Positions 6,427 through 14,507 of a stretch of 24,182 bases of DNA are shown here, in pieces. This DNA comes from Oscillospiraceae bacterium (GTDB lineage Bacteria > Bacillota > Clostridia > Oscillospirales > Acutalibacteraceae): contig DOUO01000003.1 in assembly GCA_003520555.1 (NCBI GenBank), forward strand, positions 1 through 24,182. The letters are read 5' to 3'. The position numbers and the translations under genes were made by a program. The notes below the pieces were generated by a model. It searched no databases and was not told the origin of the DNA. It saw only the letters and a list, made by a program, of their open reading frames with translations. The stretch's first letter is position 1. The number at the start of each line of letters is the position of its first letter.

Positions 6427-7878
6427 TTGAATTCTTTAAAAGAAATAAAAACGAGCTTACGGGAAATGTTCTCAAATTCCGCGGACCTTTCAATCAAGGA
6501 TATAATTCTGAAATCGAATAATAACTTGCGCGGAGCCGTTATTACGGTTGAAGGCTTGTGCTCAAAGGACGAGCTGGCGCAGTCGGTTCTTAATCCGCTT
6601 ATGATGTATGATTTCAAAGACCAAAATGCCGATGAAGCAATCAATACTGTTTTTGAGCGTGTGTCGGGAAACTGTGATTTAACTAAGTTTAATTCTGTAA
6701 ACGAATTAATTGCTTTCATAACATCGGGCTTTGCGGTTATTGTGCTTGACGGCTGCAAAACAATGCTTGCGGCAGGCGTTCAGGGCTACTCGTTCAGAAG
6801 CGTAAGCGAACCCGAAAGCGAGGTTGTGCAGCGCGGCGCGAGGGAAGGCTTCACCGAACCCCTGCGTGTAAATATGTCGCTGATACGCCGCAGGGTTAAA
6901 AATCCCGATTTGGTTTTTGAGCAGCTGACCGTCGGCACCGAATCCAAAACGCAAATAATGATTTGTTATCTCAAGCACTGCGCGTCGCCCTTGCTTATAA
7001 AAAAAGTCAAAAAAAGGCTTAACGAATGTCAGCTTCCTACGGTGTTCGCGGCAGGCTATTTGTCCGAATACCTTGAGGACAAAAGCACCAGCCGCCTGTT
7101 TTCGGGCGCGGGCATTTCCGAACGTCCCGACACCGTTTGCGGCAAGCTGACTGAGGGCAGAATAGCCGTTTTGGTGGACGGAACTCCCGCGGTAATAATA
7201 ATTCCGCGGCTTTTTGTTGAGGAGTTCCAGGGCGTGGACGATTATTCAAACCGCAGTTATTACGCGACGCTTATCAGAATAATCAAATACCTTTCGTTCT
7301 TTTTTGCCGTGTTCGCCCCGGCGTTATATGTAGCCCTGGCGCAGTTTCATCCCGAATATATCCCGACGTGGATATTGATTAAAACCTCGGAATCATTGGC
7401 GCTCACGCCGCTGCCGGTCACGCTTGAGGTGCTTCTGATAACCTTTGTTTATGAAATAATGAAGGAAGCCGGGCTGCGCATACCGAAATCGCTCGGGCAC
7501 GCGGTGAGCATAGTGGGCGGCTTGGTTGTCGGCGAAAGCGCCGTGAACGCCGGCATAATATCCGCTTCAACGCTTATGGTTGTGGCAACCGCGGCAATAT
7601 GCAGCTACGTAACCTCGCCGCTGTATCCGCCCGTAACAATTCTGCGCGTGATTTTTATTATTACCGCCGGGGTTGCGGGGCTGTGGGGAATAGTCCTTGT
7701 TACCGCCGTGGTAATAATCAGCATGTGTTCAAAAACCTCGCTCGGCGTGCCGTATATGTCGGCGCTGTCGCCGTTTTCGCTCAAAGCAATGCGTGATGTG
7801 TTTATCCGCGCAAGCTGGAAAAAACTCGGCGCGCGGACAATGCAGGTTCAAAAGTTTCCCGAAACGGAGGAGAAGTGA
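6427..7878 (+). CDS. gerA: Spore germinant receptor subunit A (GerA family)
   Basis: This is the A subunit of a nutrient germinant receptor in the spore inner membrane; it forms the receptor channel with B and C subunits. The protein has 483 residues, close to family length. A soluble N-terminal region (about 1-275) contains EPESEVVQRGAREGFTEPLRVN and the RRRVKNPDL motif, both hallmarks of GerA proteins. A C-terminal block of membrane helices follows, with PLPVTLEVLLITFVYEIMKEAGLRIP, VGGLVVGESAVNAGIIS and the terminal SLGVPYMSALSPFS. The start is taken as TTG 6427, with AGGTGA about 5 bases upstream. GTG 6418 is in frame but lies inside that ribosome site. The stop TGA shares one base with the ATG of gerB. 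Which germinant it senses cannot be read from the sequence. Confidence 0.93.
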   Translation: MNSLKEIKTSLREMFSNSADLSIKDIILKSNNNLRGAVITVEGLCSKDELAQSVLNPLMMYDFKDQNADEAINTVFERVSGNCDLTKFNSVNELIAFITSGFAVIVLDGCKTMLAAGVQGYSFRSVSEPESEVVQRGAREGFTEPLRVNMSLIRRRVKNPDLVFEQLTVGTESKTQIMICYLKHCASPLLIKKVKKRLNECQLPTVFAAGYLSEYLEDKSTSRLFSGAGISERPDTVCGKLTEGRIAVLVDGTPAVIIIPRLFVEEFQGVDDYSNRSYYATLIRIIKYLSFFFAVFAPALYVALAQFHPEYIPTWILIKTSESLALTPLPVTLEVLLITFVYEIMKEAGLRIPKSLGHAVSIVGGLVVGESAVNAGIISASTLMVVATAAICSYVTSPLYPPVTILRVIFIITAGVAGLWGIVLVTAVVIISMCSKTSLGVPYMSALSPFSLKAMRDVFIRASWKKLGARTMQVQKFPETEEK

Positions 7879-8975
7879 TGACAAAAACGCTGTTTTCGTC
7901 AAAGCGGTTGATGCTTACGCTCATGCTTTGTTCATGTTCCGTAATTCTTTTGCAGAATAATAATGTTTCCTCCGAAAACTCCTTCACCGTAAATATCCTC
8001 TGCATGCTTTTGGGGCTTTCGGTTTGCGCCCTCATGATAATTCCGTCGGTAATTCTTAAAAAGCGGTACAACACAGATGTTCTGACGGCTGTGCAAAGCT
8101 CTCCGAAATGGCTTAAAATCGTGATGTCGTCGGTGTACGCCCTATATTTTGTGTACACCGCCGAGCATTTTCTTTTGCCCTATACCGAGCTTTTCTGCGT
8201 AAAGTATTATCCCGGAGTCAGCCCCTGCGTAATAGGCTTGTGCCTGCTTGCCGCCTGTGTTTACGCCGCGTACAAGGGGACAAACATCATTACGCGGTTC
8301 GGCATATTTTTGTTTGCGTTCGCGTTGCTGACAAACGGACTGATGTTTTTCGGCAGCCTGTCCTCGCTGGATTTCGCGAACAACAGCCTTGCTCCGATTT
8401 ATAATTTTGACAGCGCCGCAAAAACCTTTATTTACTTTTGCACGCCGTCGTTTATCGCGGCGATTTACGCCTGCACCTCGGCGGAAACGGATAATTTTAC
8501 CCTGAAACAGCCGTTTTTGGCGCTTGCGTTCACAGGGGTAAAGTACGCTCTTGTAATGTTTTTTACCGCGTTTGCGGTAGGAGCGTACGCTCAGCGCCAG
8601 CAATATCAAAGCTTTATTCTTTCGCGTGTCGCTCATTTTTCTGCCTTCGGAGGAATTGAAAGCTTTTTCACGGCGCTTGCCACCATGTCTGTTTTTATGA
8701 TTATTTCACTGTTTTTGAGCTGCGTAGGCAGGACGACAGGCAAAAGGAGTCTGAAGGATATTATAGTTTTTGCCGTAATAATTTTTGCGGGGATATTTAT
8801 ATCGGAATGGAATAATTCTGTAAAAGAAATATTTACAGATGATTTAATACTCATAATTTTCACTGTAATTGTGGCGGTTTTAATTCCGCTCGCATATATC
8901 TTGAAGGGAGGAAGCAAGGTTGAAACGAACCGCCGCAATCTTACTGCTGCTGATTCTGTTGCTGACGGGATGTGA
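7878..8975 (+). CDS. gerB: Spore germinant receptor subunit B (GerB, APC-type permease)
   Basis: This is an integral membrane protein of 365 residues with about ten hydrophobic segments, matching the GerB/endospore germination permease branch of the amino acid-polyamine-organocation transporter superfamily. In characterised receptors the B subunit binds the nutrient germinant. Support comes from its length, the helix pattern (for example LMLTLMLCSCSVILL, VNILCMLLGLSVCALMIIPSVI and FGIFLFAFALLTNGLMFFGSL) and its position between A and C subunits. The start is ATG 7878, with GGAGG 7 bases upstream, sharing one base with the gerA stop (TGATG). The last 56 bases overlap the start of gerC in another frame, so the operon is tightly coupled. 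Sequence similarity in this family is low, so recognition rests partly on context. Confidence 0.9.
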   Translation: MTKTLFSSKRLMLTLMLCSCSVILLQNNNVSSENSFTVNILCMLLGLSVCALMIIPSVILKKRYNTDVLTAVQSSPKWLKIVMSSVYALYFVYTAEHFLLPYTELFCVKYYPGVSPCVIGLCLLAACVYAAYKGTNIITRFGIFLFAFALLTNGLMFFGSLSSLDFANNSLAPIYNFDSAAKTFIYFCTPSFIAAIYACTSAETDNFTLKQPFLALAFTGVKYALVMFFTAFAVGAYAQRQQYQSFILSRVAHFSAFGGIESFFTALATMSVFMIISLFLSCVGRTTGKRSLKDIIVFAVIIFAGIFISEWNNSVKEIFTDDLILIIFTVIVAVLIPLAYILKGGSKVETNRRNLTAADSVADGM

Positions 8976-9501
8976 CAGCGCCCGCACAATCGAAACCGCC
9001 TCAATAATCGAAAACGTCAGCGTCGGCAGGCGCGGCGGAGAGCTTTATTACACCTTTTACCGCCTTTCATCGGATGAAAAGCCTCCCGAAACCGTAATAG
9101 CCGCCGAATCGTTTGAGGAAGCGTGCAGGCTTGCCAAGGAGAAATATATACCGCATTTGTCGCTTGCGAAGCTCAGGCTTTTGCTTGTTGAGCGCGAACT
9201 GAAGGACAGCGTAATGCCGCGCGACATCGCCTATATTTCCACCCAAACTTACTTTTCGCCCGTGGCGTACGTGGCATTGTGCGACGCCGCTTCGCTTGAA
9301 AAGTCGGGCGAAAGCGCTAAAGCGCTCAGCGAGGTTGAACAGCAGCTTTTGCTTTGTCAGAAAAACAATCCTCAGGTAAAGCTCAGCTATTTGTCAATAT
9401 ACAACAGCCTGCAGCGGGGAGGGGAGGTCAGTATAGCATATCTTAATTCCGATAAAGAAATAAAAACCGATGTTGAAAAAATATTCCTCAAACAGCCCTG
9501 A
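8920..9501 (+). CDS. gerC: Short Ger(x)C-type germination lipoprotein
   Basis: This is the likely C subunit of the germinant receptor, a lipoprotein on the outer face of the spore inner membrane. The first 18 residues form a lipoprotein signal (MKRTAAILLLLILLLTGC) with lipobox LLTGC and lipidated C18. ESFEEACRLAKEKYIPHLSLAKLRLLLVERELK resembles the first domain of GerC proteins. At 193 residues it is about half the usual length of 350-400. It ends around the domain I/II boundary and has no sign of the conserved C-terminal domain (PF05504). The 118 bases downstream show no leftover coding in other frames. The start is TTG 8920, with GGGAGG 8 bases upstream, inside gerB. It may be a naturally minimal GerC or a shortened one. 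Confidence 0.82.
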   Translation: MKRTAAILLLLILLLTGCDSARTIETASIIENVSVGRRGGELYYTFYRLSSDEKPPETVIAAESFEEACRLAKEKYIPHLSLAKLRLLLVERELKDSVMPRDIAYISTQTYFSPVAYVALCDAASLEKSGESAKALSEVEQQLLLCQKNNPQVKLSYLSIYNSLQRGGEVSIAYLNSDKEIKTDVEKIFLKQP

Positions 9502-9546
9502 AATATGAAAATTATCGGAATTTAATTCATTAAAAGACTTTATCTT

Positions 9547-9576
9547 TTGGTAATTTTGTAGTATAATGTATATAAT
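9547..9576 (+). promoter_or_regulatory. Candidate promoter of the hprK-relA operon
   Basis: The gap 9502-9619 is AT-rich and contains three TATAAT hexamers (9562-9567, 9571-9576, 9577-9582). The best pairing is TTGGTA (9547-9552) with TATAAT 9571-9576 at an 18-base spacing. TATAATGTAT occurs twice (9562-9571, 9577-9586). TTGGTAA (9547-9553) is mirrored by TTACCAA (9601-9607), a possible operator. No terminator was seen after gerC, so readthrough from the ger operon is possible. Confidence 0.45.
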
Positions 9577-9619
9577 TATAATGTATCGGTATACCCAATT
9601 TTACCAAGGTGGTGGCAAT

Positions 9620-10585
9620 ATGTCTGAATTTTCCGTTCCTCTATCCGAAATAGTAGAACGCTTGGAGCTTCAAAGCGTCTACGTTGCAGAAAACTATCAC
9701 GACATCAAAATATCCACGGTCGAAATCAACCGTCCGGGACTTGAGCTGACCGGATATTTTGAATTTTTTGACAACAAAAAAATTCAGGTGCTCGGCAACA
9801 CCGAATTCGCTTATCTCGGCAGGTTCGGCAGCGAAGCTCAGCGCATGGTTATTGACTCGATTTTCAGCTTCGGCCCGCCGGCGGTAATCATCTGTCGTCA
9901 CCTTGAGCCGTCAAACGTGATTTTGGAAAGCGCGAAGCTTCACAAGGTTTCAATATTCAGGAGCGAGGAAACCACGTCGGATTTGACGGCAAGCCTTGTA
10001 TCCTTCCTTAACCGCGAGCTCGCTCCCAGAATTACGCGCCACGGCGTGCTTGTTGAAGTATACGGCGAAGGCTGTCTGCTTGTCGGCGACAGCGGCGTCG
10101 GTAAAAGCGAAACCGCAATCGAGCTTATCAAGCGCGGACACCGCCTTGTCGCGGACGACGCGGTTGAAATCCGCCGCACCGGCGCAAGCACCTTAATCGG
10201 TACCTCGCCTCAAAACATCCGCCACTTCATTGAGCTTAGGGGTATCGGAATAATTAACGCCCGTCAGCTTTTCGGTATGGGCGCCGTTAAGACGGATGAA
10301 AAAATTGACATGGTTGTTAATCTGGAGCTTTGGGACAACGCGAAGGTTTACGACCGCATGGGACTTGACAATGAGTATATGGAGATTTTGGGCGTTGAAG
10401 TGCCCACGCTCACAATCCCGGTTAAGCCCGGACGTAACCTTGCGGTAATTATTGAGGTAGCCGCAATGAACAACCGTCAAAAGAAGATGGGTTACAATGC
10501 CGCCAAGGACCTTTTAAAGAGCCTCGGCATGGATTTGGAGGCTATGCCCGAATCTCCCAAAACCGTAATCGACAAATGGGATTAA
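9620..10585 (+). CDS. hprK: HPr kinase/phosphorylase
   Basis: HprK phosphorylates and dephosphorylates Ser46 of HPr (or Crh) according to glycolytic state, and so drives CcpA-dependent catabolite control. The protein has 321 residues, near the family norm. It shows H141 in RHGVLVEVYG, the P-loop GDSGVGKSE (156-164), VADD (177-180), and the HPrK signature running from R201 (IRHFIELRGIGIINARQLFG). The C-terminal VKPGRNLAVIIEVAAMNNR (268-286) is also conserved. The start is ATG 9620 with AAGGTGG upstream; an ATG at 9581 in frame has no such site. It is the first gene of a long co-directional run. No ptsH or crh lies nearby. Confidence 0.97.
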   Translation: MSEFSVPLSEIVERLELQSVYVAENYHDIKISTVEINRPGLELTGYFEFFDNKKIQVLGNTEFAYLGRFGSEAQRMVIDSIFSFGPPAVIICRHLEPSNVILESAKLHKVSIFRSEETTSDLTASLVSFLNRELAPRITRHGVLVEVYGEGCLLVGDSGVGKSETAIELIKRGHRLVADDAVEIRRTGASTLIGTSPQNIRHFIELRGIGIINARQLFGMGAVKTDEKIDMVVNLELWDNAKVYDRMGLDNEYMEILGVEVPTLTIPVKPGRNLAVIIEVAAMNNRQKKMGYNAAKDLLKSLGMDLEAMPESPKTVIDKWD

Positions 10586-10618
10586 TTCCATTTTAGAATT
10601 ATAATCTGAGAGGGTAAC

Positions 10619-11527
10619 ATGGACAGAACTGAAATTATATATAATCTCGCGGAAATCGCGGGATGGGAGGCTTATAAGGACGAACCGATGAGCCGCCACA
10701 CATCCTTTAAAATCGGCGGAAACGCCGATACATATATCAAGGTCAAGGACGTTTCACAGCTTAAAACTCTTATCAAGGAGTGCCGGGAAGCGGACGTCGA
10801 TTACTTCATCATCGGCAACGGAAGCAACATTCTTGTAAGCGACGAAGGCATAAGAGGCGTTGTAATAAGGCTCGGCGGTGATTTCAAAAAGATATCCCTG
10901 CTTGACGAGGAAACAATCTACTGCGGTTCGGGAGCCTCGCTTGCTTCGCTGTGCAAATTTGCGCTCAATAACGGACTTTCGGGGCTTGAATTCGCGTGGG
11001 GTATTCCCGGCTCTGTCGGCGGAGCCGTGTTCATGAACGCCGGAGCCTACGGCGGAGAAATGAAGCAGGCGGTTCACAGCGTTTCCCACCTGACTCCCGA
11101 CGGAGAAATCGGCAGGTGCGACCGTCAAGACCTTGACTTTGGCTACCGCACAAGCGTATACAGAAAAAGCGGAAACATTATCACCGGCACGGTATTGAAG
11201 CTCAAAAAGGGCAATCCCGATGAAATCCGTGATAAAATGGAGGACTTCATGGGACGCCGCGCGGACAAACAGCCGCTTGATTACCCAAGCGCGGGCAGCG
11301 TTTTCAAACGTCCTCAGGGAGCTTTTGCCGGCGCTTTGATTGAGCAGTGCGGCTTAAAGGGAAAAAGCCGCGGAGGCGCTCAGGTAAGCGAAAAGCACGC
11401 AGGCTTTATAATCAATACAGGCAATGCGACGGCTTCCGACGTCCGCGGACTTATCCGCGAGGTTCAAACCGCCGTTGCCGAGGAAACAGGCTATCATCTT
11501 GAGTGCGAACTGATAATAATGAACTGA
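10619..11527 (+). CDS. murB: UDP-N-acetylenolpyruvoylglucosamine reductase
   Basis: MurB reduces UDP-GlcNAc-enolpyruvate to UDP-MurNAc with FAD and NADPH in cytoplasmic peptidoglycan precursor synthesis. The protein has 302 residues. The FAD-binding half contains HTSFKIGGNAD (27-37), GNGSNILVSDEG (66-77) and WGIPGSVGGAVFMNAGAYGGEM (127-148). The C-terminal domain has YPSAGSVFKRP (222-232), with the catalytic serine at S227, then GLKGKSRGGAQVSEKHAGFIIN and a final ECELI holding the catalytic Glu. The layout is that of the Gram-positive type II enzyme. The start is ATG 10619 with AGAGGG upstream, 33 bases after hprK. The order hprK-murB-rapZ is common in Clostridia. Confidence 0.97.
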   Translation: MDRTEIIYNLAEIAGWEAYKDEPMSRHTSFKIGGNADTYIKVKDVSQLKTLIKECREADVDYFIIGNGSNILVSDEGIRGVVIRLGGDFKKISLLDEETIYCGSGASLASLCKFALNNGLSGLEFAWGIPGSVGGAVFMNAGAYGGEMKQAVHSVSHLTPDGEIGRCDRQDLDFGYRTSVYRKSGNIITGTVLKLKKGNPDEIRDKMEDFMGRRADKQPLDYPSAGSVFKRPQGAFAGALIEQCGLKGKSRGGAQVSEKHAGFIINTGNATASDVRGLIREVQTAVAEETGYHLECELIIMN

Positions 11528-11553
11528 CTTTCTTTAAATACTAAGGAGTATTA

Positions 11554-12420
11554 ATGGAATTTGTAATCATAACCGGCATGTCCGGAGCCGGAAAGACCAC
11601 CGCCTTGCATGTTATGGAGGATATCGGATACTACTGCGTTGACAACATCCCGTCCTCGCTGCTTCCCACGCTGTATGAGCTTTGCTCAAAGGCGGAGGAT
11701 AAAATGATGAAAAAGGCGGCGGTTGTTGTTGACGTCAGGGGAAACCTGAACTATAACGAAATGAATTCTCATATCGAGGATTTTAAAATGGCTCATTCGG
11801 ATGTAAAAATCCTCTTTATTGACGCGAAAAGCGACCAGATTATTGTAAGATACAAGGAAACCCGGCGCAAGCACCCGCTTGCCGACAGGCTGAAGGACGG
11901 CTCCGTGGTTGACGCGGTGGAGTTTGAAAAGGCGCTTATGCTTCCGGTAAAGCGTATTTCCGACTATTTGGTTGACACAACATATATGTCAAACAGGCAG
12001 ATAAGGGAGCGCATTACTGCAATGTTTATGGGCGATTCATCGCTCGGCATAACGCTCACGTTTGTGTCGTTCGGCTTTAAATACGGCATACCGCCGGAAT
12101 CCGACATAATACTTGACGTCCGCTGTCTGCCAAATCCCTTTTATATCGCTGAGCTTAAGTACAAAACGGGACTTGACGGCGAAGTGCGCGATTATGTGCT
12201 TAACAGCGAAAACACGCGCGAGTTTTTAAGCAGAATTGAAAGCTTCCTTGATTTTTCCGTACCGCTTTACTCCAAGGAAGGCAAAAGCGAGCTTGTTGTC
12301 GCCGTCGGCTGCACCGGCGGCAAGCACCGCAGCGTAACGCTTGCCGGAATGCTTGACGACCACTTTCAAAAGCTCGGCTACCGCTGTGTGCTGCAACACC
12401 GCGACGTCACTAAAAATTAG
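11554..12420 (+). CDS. rapZ: RapZ/YvcJ family nucleotide-binding protein
   Basis: This is a cytoplasmic P-loop protein of the RapZ (YvcJ) family, 288 residues, typical length. The nucleotide-binding half shows GMSGAGKTT (8-16), DIGYYCVDNIP (23-33), a Walker B-like VVVDVRG and the ETRRKHPL motif. The C-terminal half has SFGFKYGIPPESDIILDVRCLPNPFY and the conserved VAVGCTGGKHRSVTLA. In E. coli RapZ binds the small RNAs that control glmS and senses glucosamine-6-phosphate. In Firmicutes the protein is a nucleotide hydrolase whose target is less clear. The start is ATG 11554 with AAGGAG upstream. It is followed after 8 bases by whiA, with yvcK missing from its usual position between them. Confidence 0.96.
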   Translation: MEFVIITGMSGAGKTTALHVMEDIGYYCVDNIPSSLLPTLYELCSKAEDKMMKKAAVVVDVRGNLNYNEMNSHIEDFKMAHSDVKILFIDAKSDQIIVRYKETRRKHPLADRLKDGSVVDAVEFEKALMLPVKRISDYLVDTTYMSNRQIRERITAMFMGDSSLGITLTFVSFGFKYGIPPESDIILDVRCLPNPFYIAELKYKTGLDGEVRDYVLNSENTREFLSRIESFLDFSVPLYSKEGKSELVVAVGCTGGKHRSVTLAGMLDDHFQKLGYRCVLQHRDVTKN

Positions 12421-12428
12421 GAGGATAC

Positions 12429-13358
12429 GTGTCTTTTTCATCAGATGTAAAAAAGGAGCTGTGCGCGTACCAAACCTTTAACAAGGATGAGCTTAAGGCG
12501 GAGCTTTACGGAATTTTGCTGTTCGGCAAGGTGTTTTCCGCAAACAGCATAGTTTTCACAACCGAAAGCCGCCACGCCGTCAAACGCGCGGCAATGCTGC
12601 TTGAAAATCTATATATGCCGATAATTGAAAAACAGTCCGTTCTCAGGACAAAATCGGGCGACGGCCATCTGTACAGGCTGTCCCTGATAAGCCCCGATGA
12701 ATGCAGGCGCATTTACGAGGATTTCGGTCACGGCGACAAACAGGTCAGCCTGCGCGTCAACCGCGCGGTGACCGGCGGCGACGGACTTGCCTCCGCCTTT
12801 GTGCGCGGAGTGTTTTTAAGCTGCGGCTCTGTTTCAAATCCGAATAAGGGCTATCACGCCGAATTCAGCGTTCCCTATAAAAACCTCAGCTCGGATTTGT
12901 GCAAAATCCTGACGGAAGTGACCGAAAGCGACTTCACGCCGAAAACCGTATCGCGCGGCGGAAACTACATAGTTTACTTCAAAGGCAGCGAACAGATTTG
13001 CGATTTGCTGACCTACATGGGCGCGCCTGTTCAGGCGATGGAAATCATGGGCGCAAAGGCGGTAAAGCAGGTGCGCAACAATATAAACCGCCGCATCAAC
13101 AGCGAGGTCGCAAATATTTCAAAGGTTGCCGCCGCCGCCGCAAGGCAGATAAAGGCAATTGAAAAGATAAAAAAATCCAAGGGCTTTGAAGCCCTGCCGC
13201 CCGATTTAAAGGAAATCGCGGCGCTCAGACTTGAATATCCCGAAATGTCTCTCAGGGACCTGGGGCAGAATTTAAGTCCGCCAATCAGCCGCAGCGGAGC
13301 AAACCACCGCATGCAAAGGCTGCTTGAGCTTGCGGATACAACGGAGGAAAACACATGA
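12429..13358 (+). CDS. whiA: Sporulation/division regulator WhiA
   Basis: WhiA is a DNA-binding protein with an N-terminal domain derived from LAGLIDADG homing endonucleases and a C-terminal helix-turn-helix. It acts in sporulation in Streptomyces and in division and growth in Firmicutes. The protein has 309 residues. RGVFLSCGSVSNPNKGYHAEF (126-146) is the conserved core of the N-terminal domain. YMGAPVQAMEIMGAKAVKQVRNNINRRINSE (196-226) links to the HTH region (about 258-305, LPPDLKEIAALRLEYPEMSLRDLGQ). The start is GTG 12429, with GGAGG overlapping the rapZ stop. Its stop overlaps the xseB ATG by 4 bases (ATGA). Confidence 0.96.
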   Translation: MSFSSDVKKELCAYQTFNKDELKAELYGILLFGKVFSANSIVFTTESRHAVKRAAMLLENLYMPIIEKQSVLRTKSGDGHLYRLSLISPDECRRIYEDFGHGDKQVSLRVNRAVTGGDGLASAFVRGVFLSCGSVSNPNKGYHAEFSVPYKNLSSDLCKILTEVTESDFTPKTVSRGGNYIVYFKGSEQICDLLTYMGAPVQAMEIMGAKAVKQVRNNINRRINSEVANISKVAAAAARQIKAIEKIKKSKGFEALPPDLKEIAALRLEYPEMSLRDLGQNLSPPISRSGANHRMQRLLELADTTEENT

Positions 13359-13591
13359 ACGACGAAATGACGCTTGACGCCGCAATGCGCAGGATCGAAT
13401 CAATTATAAGAGAGCTTGAAAAACCGAACACCGAATTTGCGCGCGCGGTAGATATATACGGCGAAGCCGCCAAGCTTTTGGTGTTCTGCTACAAAGAGCT
13501 TGAAAACGGAAAGACCGAAATCACCCAAATCAGTGAGGAATTGAACAAAGCGCGGGCAATATACGATCATTCCGACGGGCATGCCGAATAA
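13355..13591 (+). CDS. xseB: Exodeoxyribonuclease VII small subunit
   Basis: XseB is the small subunit of exonuclease VII, which degrades single-stranded DNA to oligonucleotides together with XseA. The protein has 78 residues, and its helical-hairpin pattern matches the family: LDAAMRRIESIIRELEKPNTEFARAVDIYGEAAKLLVFCYKELENGKTEI, the divergent form of the usual FEEAL..LE.IV..LE...L.LEEAL.LYEEG..L...C. It overlaps the whiA stop by 4 bases (ATGA) and lies 21 bases before ispA. The partner gene xseA, normally directly upstream, is absent here; XseA must be encoded elsewhere if the enzyme is functional. Confidence 0.9.
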   Translation: MNDEMTLDAAMRRIESIIRELEKPNTEFARAVDIYGEAAKLLVFCYKELENGKTEITQISEELNKARAIYDHSDGHAE

Positions 13592-13612
13592 AATAAAAAG
13601 CGGAGGACAGTT

Positions 13613-14485
13613 ATGGATAACTTTACCGAATATTTTGAGCAAGAGCTTTACAGCTTCGTTCCAAGCAATGAATGCAGCGAAAAGGTGCTTATAGATTCAA
13701 TAAACTACAGCATTGAAGCCGGCGGAAAGCGCGTTCGGCCGAGGCTTGTATATGAGTTTAATAAAATCTGCGGAGGTAATCCCGATGCCGCGATACCGTT
13801 TGCCGCCGCCGTTGAGATGATTCACACCTATTCGCTTATACACGACGACCTTCCGTGTATGGATGACGACGATTTGCGCCGCGGCAAGCCCTCAAACCAT
13901 AAGGTTTACGGCGAGGATATTGCTCTGCTTGCGGGCGACGCCCTGCTTACAATGGCGTTTGAAGCCCTTACAAGCGACAAAGCGGTAATCTTTGCCGGCG
14001 ACACGGCGTGCCGCAGGGCTGTCAACACCCTTGCGAAATACGCCGGCGCGAACGGAATGGTCGGCGGTCAGGTGATTGATTTAATCAGTGAGGACAGGGA
14101 AGTGCCGCTTGAGCTTATCCGTGAAATGGACTATAAAAAAACCGCCTGCTTAATCAAGGCGGCGTGCGAGCTCGGCTGCATAAGCGCCGGCGCGGAAAAG
14201 GCAAAAAGACTTGCCGCCGCGCGCTACGGCGAATGTATCGGAATTGCTTTTCAAATTCAGGACGATATTCTTGACTGCACGTCAACCGACGAACAGCTCG
14301 GAAAGCCTGCCGGCAGCGACTGGGACAATATGAAGTCTACCTATGTTTCGCACCTCGGCGTTGAAAAATGCCGCGAGCTTGTAATCGAGCTTACGGATTC
14401 CGCAATTGCTTCCCTGAGTGTGTTTGAGGAGGACGCGGAGGAGCTTAAGCGGTTTGCGCTTGATTTGGCTCACAGGACAAAATAA
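13613..14485 (+). CDS. ispA: Polyprenyl diphosphate synthase (farnesyl diphosphate synthase type)
   Basis: This cytoplasmic prenyltransferase condenses DMAPP and IPP to geranyl and farnesyl diphosphate, the precursor of undecaprenyl carrier lipid. The protein has 290 residues. GGKRVRPRL is at 37-45. The first aspartate-rich motif, DDLPCMD (78-84), has the two-residue insertion of bacterial type II enzymes, and the second is QDDILD (216-221). GGQVIDL (151-157) and KPAGSDW (231-237) are conserved too. The aromatic Y73, five residues before the first motif, fits a C15 product. The start is ATG 13613 with GGAGGA upstream. Dxs, its supplier pathway's first enzyme, follows after 22 bases. Confidence 0.95.
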   Translation: MDNFTEYFEQELYSFVPSNECSEKVLIDSINYSIEAGGKRVRPRLVYEFNKICGGNPDAAIPFAAAVEMIHTYSLIHDDLPCMDDDDLRRGKPSNHKVYGEDIALLAGDALLTMAFEALTSDKAVIFAGDTACRRAVNTLAKYAGANGMVGGQVIDLISEDREVPLELIREMDYKKTACLIKAACELGCISAGAEKAKRLAAARYGECIGIAFQIQDDILDCTSTDEQLGKPAGSDWDNMKSTYVSHLGVEKCRELVIELTDSAIASLSVFEEDAEELKRFALDLAHRTK

Positions 14486-14507
14486 TTAACACGGGAAATG
14501 GTAATTT

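Noticed and set aside
6329..6493. N-terminal extension of the DUF421 gene to 6493
   Set aside because: It would overlap gerA and add a sequence with no family resemblance before the normal MFISLIRTVILYVF start.
8142..8636. 164-codon minus-strand open frame inside gerB
   Set aside because: Its product is basic and low in complexity with no recognisable family; it is an antisense shadow of a clear membrane protein gene.
9502..9546. Terminator after gerC or a remnant of the missing GerC C-terminal domain
   Set aside because: No stem with a T-tract was found, and all frames hold stops with no recognisable GerC sequence.
10600..10605. TATAAT in the hprK-murB gap as an internal murB promoter
   Set aside because: No acceptable -35 is found at 16-18 bases, and the start would fall in or beside the murB ribosome site.
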